Shown here: positions 5,004 through 5,186 of the stretch, piece by piece
Numbering within the stretch: position 1 is the stretch's first letter
Layout: each line of letters starts with the position of its first letter
Assembly (NCBI GenBank): GCA_035291705.1
Contig: DATDRM010000248.1
Span: forward strand, 1 to 5,186
Origin: DATDRM01 sp035291705
GTDB taxonomy: Bacteria; Chloroflexota; Anaerolineae; Anaerolineales; UBA4823
DNA length: 5,186 bases
Direction: 5' to 3'
Notes under the pieces: model-generated
What the model was told of the DNA's origin: nothing
Databases searched by the model: none
The model's input: the letters and a program-made list of their open reading frames with translations, nothing else
Translations under genes and position numbers: made by a program

Positions 5004-5186
5004 TCACTCCAACGATACCACACGCGGCGCAGGGTCTTCCACGGTGACCGCCTGTCCATCCGGGAAGATGATCTGTGTCTTTTCCTTTTGTCGCAGGACA
5101 GTCAGCCCTCGATATTTTACCGTAACCGGCCAGGGGAAGGGATTGAATCCCTCCAGGGCTACCTTGAGAGGGGAGATTAAACGCAC
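5004..5186 (-). CDS. unidentified protein, C-terminal fragment (5' end outside window)
   Basis: An open frame on the minus strand runs from the right edge to TGA at 5006-5004, giving about 60 residues. The first codon visible is a GTG at the very edge, but nothing shows it to be the start. The frame most likely continues upstream, so this should be read as the end of a longer protein. The sequence is rich in short beta-strand patterns separated by turns (PVTVKYRGLTVLRQ, TQIIFPDGQAVTVED) and ends PRVVSLE. It looks like a terminal beta-sandwich or accessory domain, as found at the ends of some carbohydrate-active enzymes, but I do not recognise a family. It has no membrane segments or catalytic motif. 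It lies upstream of the antiporter on the same strand with an 83-bp, repeat-filled gap. Confidence 0.6.
   Translation of the reverse strand: MRLISPLKVALEGFNPFPWPVTVKYRGLTVLRQKEKTQIIFPDGQAVTVEDPAPRVVSLE

Overview
This 5.2-kb window is a moderately GC-rich bacterial chromosome segment. It holds four complete protein genes and two that run off the ends. The best guess for the source is Chloroflexota, probably the Anaerolineae. That rests on the style of the lipoprotein (lipobox, long Pro/Thr linker with PYP motifs, small Cys-containing beta domain), the TTG starts and the overall look of the proteins. It is an inference, because there is no rRNA or other phylogenetic marker.

Layout from left to right. 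The 3' end of an alpha/beta-hydrolase gene (+, 1-188) converges on a 12-TM major facilitator superfamily transporter (-, 257-1465). A secreted lipoprotein gene (-, 1506-2114) lies 40 bp upstream of the transporter and is probably co-transcribed with it. A 129-bp divergent intergenic region follows. It carries an 8-bp-phased repeat array and a perfect palindrome that supplies an extended -10 promoter on each strand. A DinB/YfiT-type putative metalloenzyme (+, 2244-2849) comes next and converges on a large cation:proton antiporter gene (-, 2926-4920). A second copy of the 8-bp-phased array, inverted relative to the first, sits directly upstream of the antiporter. The window closes with the 3' end of an unidentified gene (-, 5004-5186).

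The most remarkable object is the 664-residue antiporter. Its membrane part is a CPA1/NhaP Na+(K+)/H+ exchanger with the DPVAV, GESLLNDG and WGGLRGA motifs. After a helical cytoplasmic linker, the last ~107 residues match the PII-like cyclic-di-AMP receptor DarA/PstA. Several positions recalled as ligand-contacting in PstA are kept. If correct, this is a one-polypeptide link between a second-messenger sensor with few known targets and a cation exchanger. It would be analogous in logic to CpaA but use a different sensor domain. The same protein also begins with an apparent lipoprotein signal peptide, which is unusual for a polytopic transporter.

I see no tRNA, rRNA, CRISPR array, insertion sequence or convincing intrinsic terminator. 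No gene-free stretch exceeds about 130 bp.
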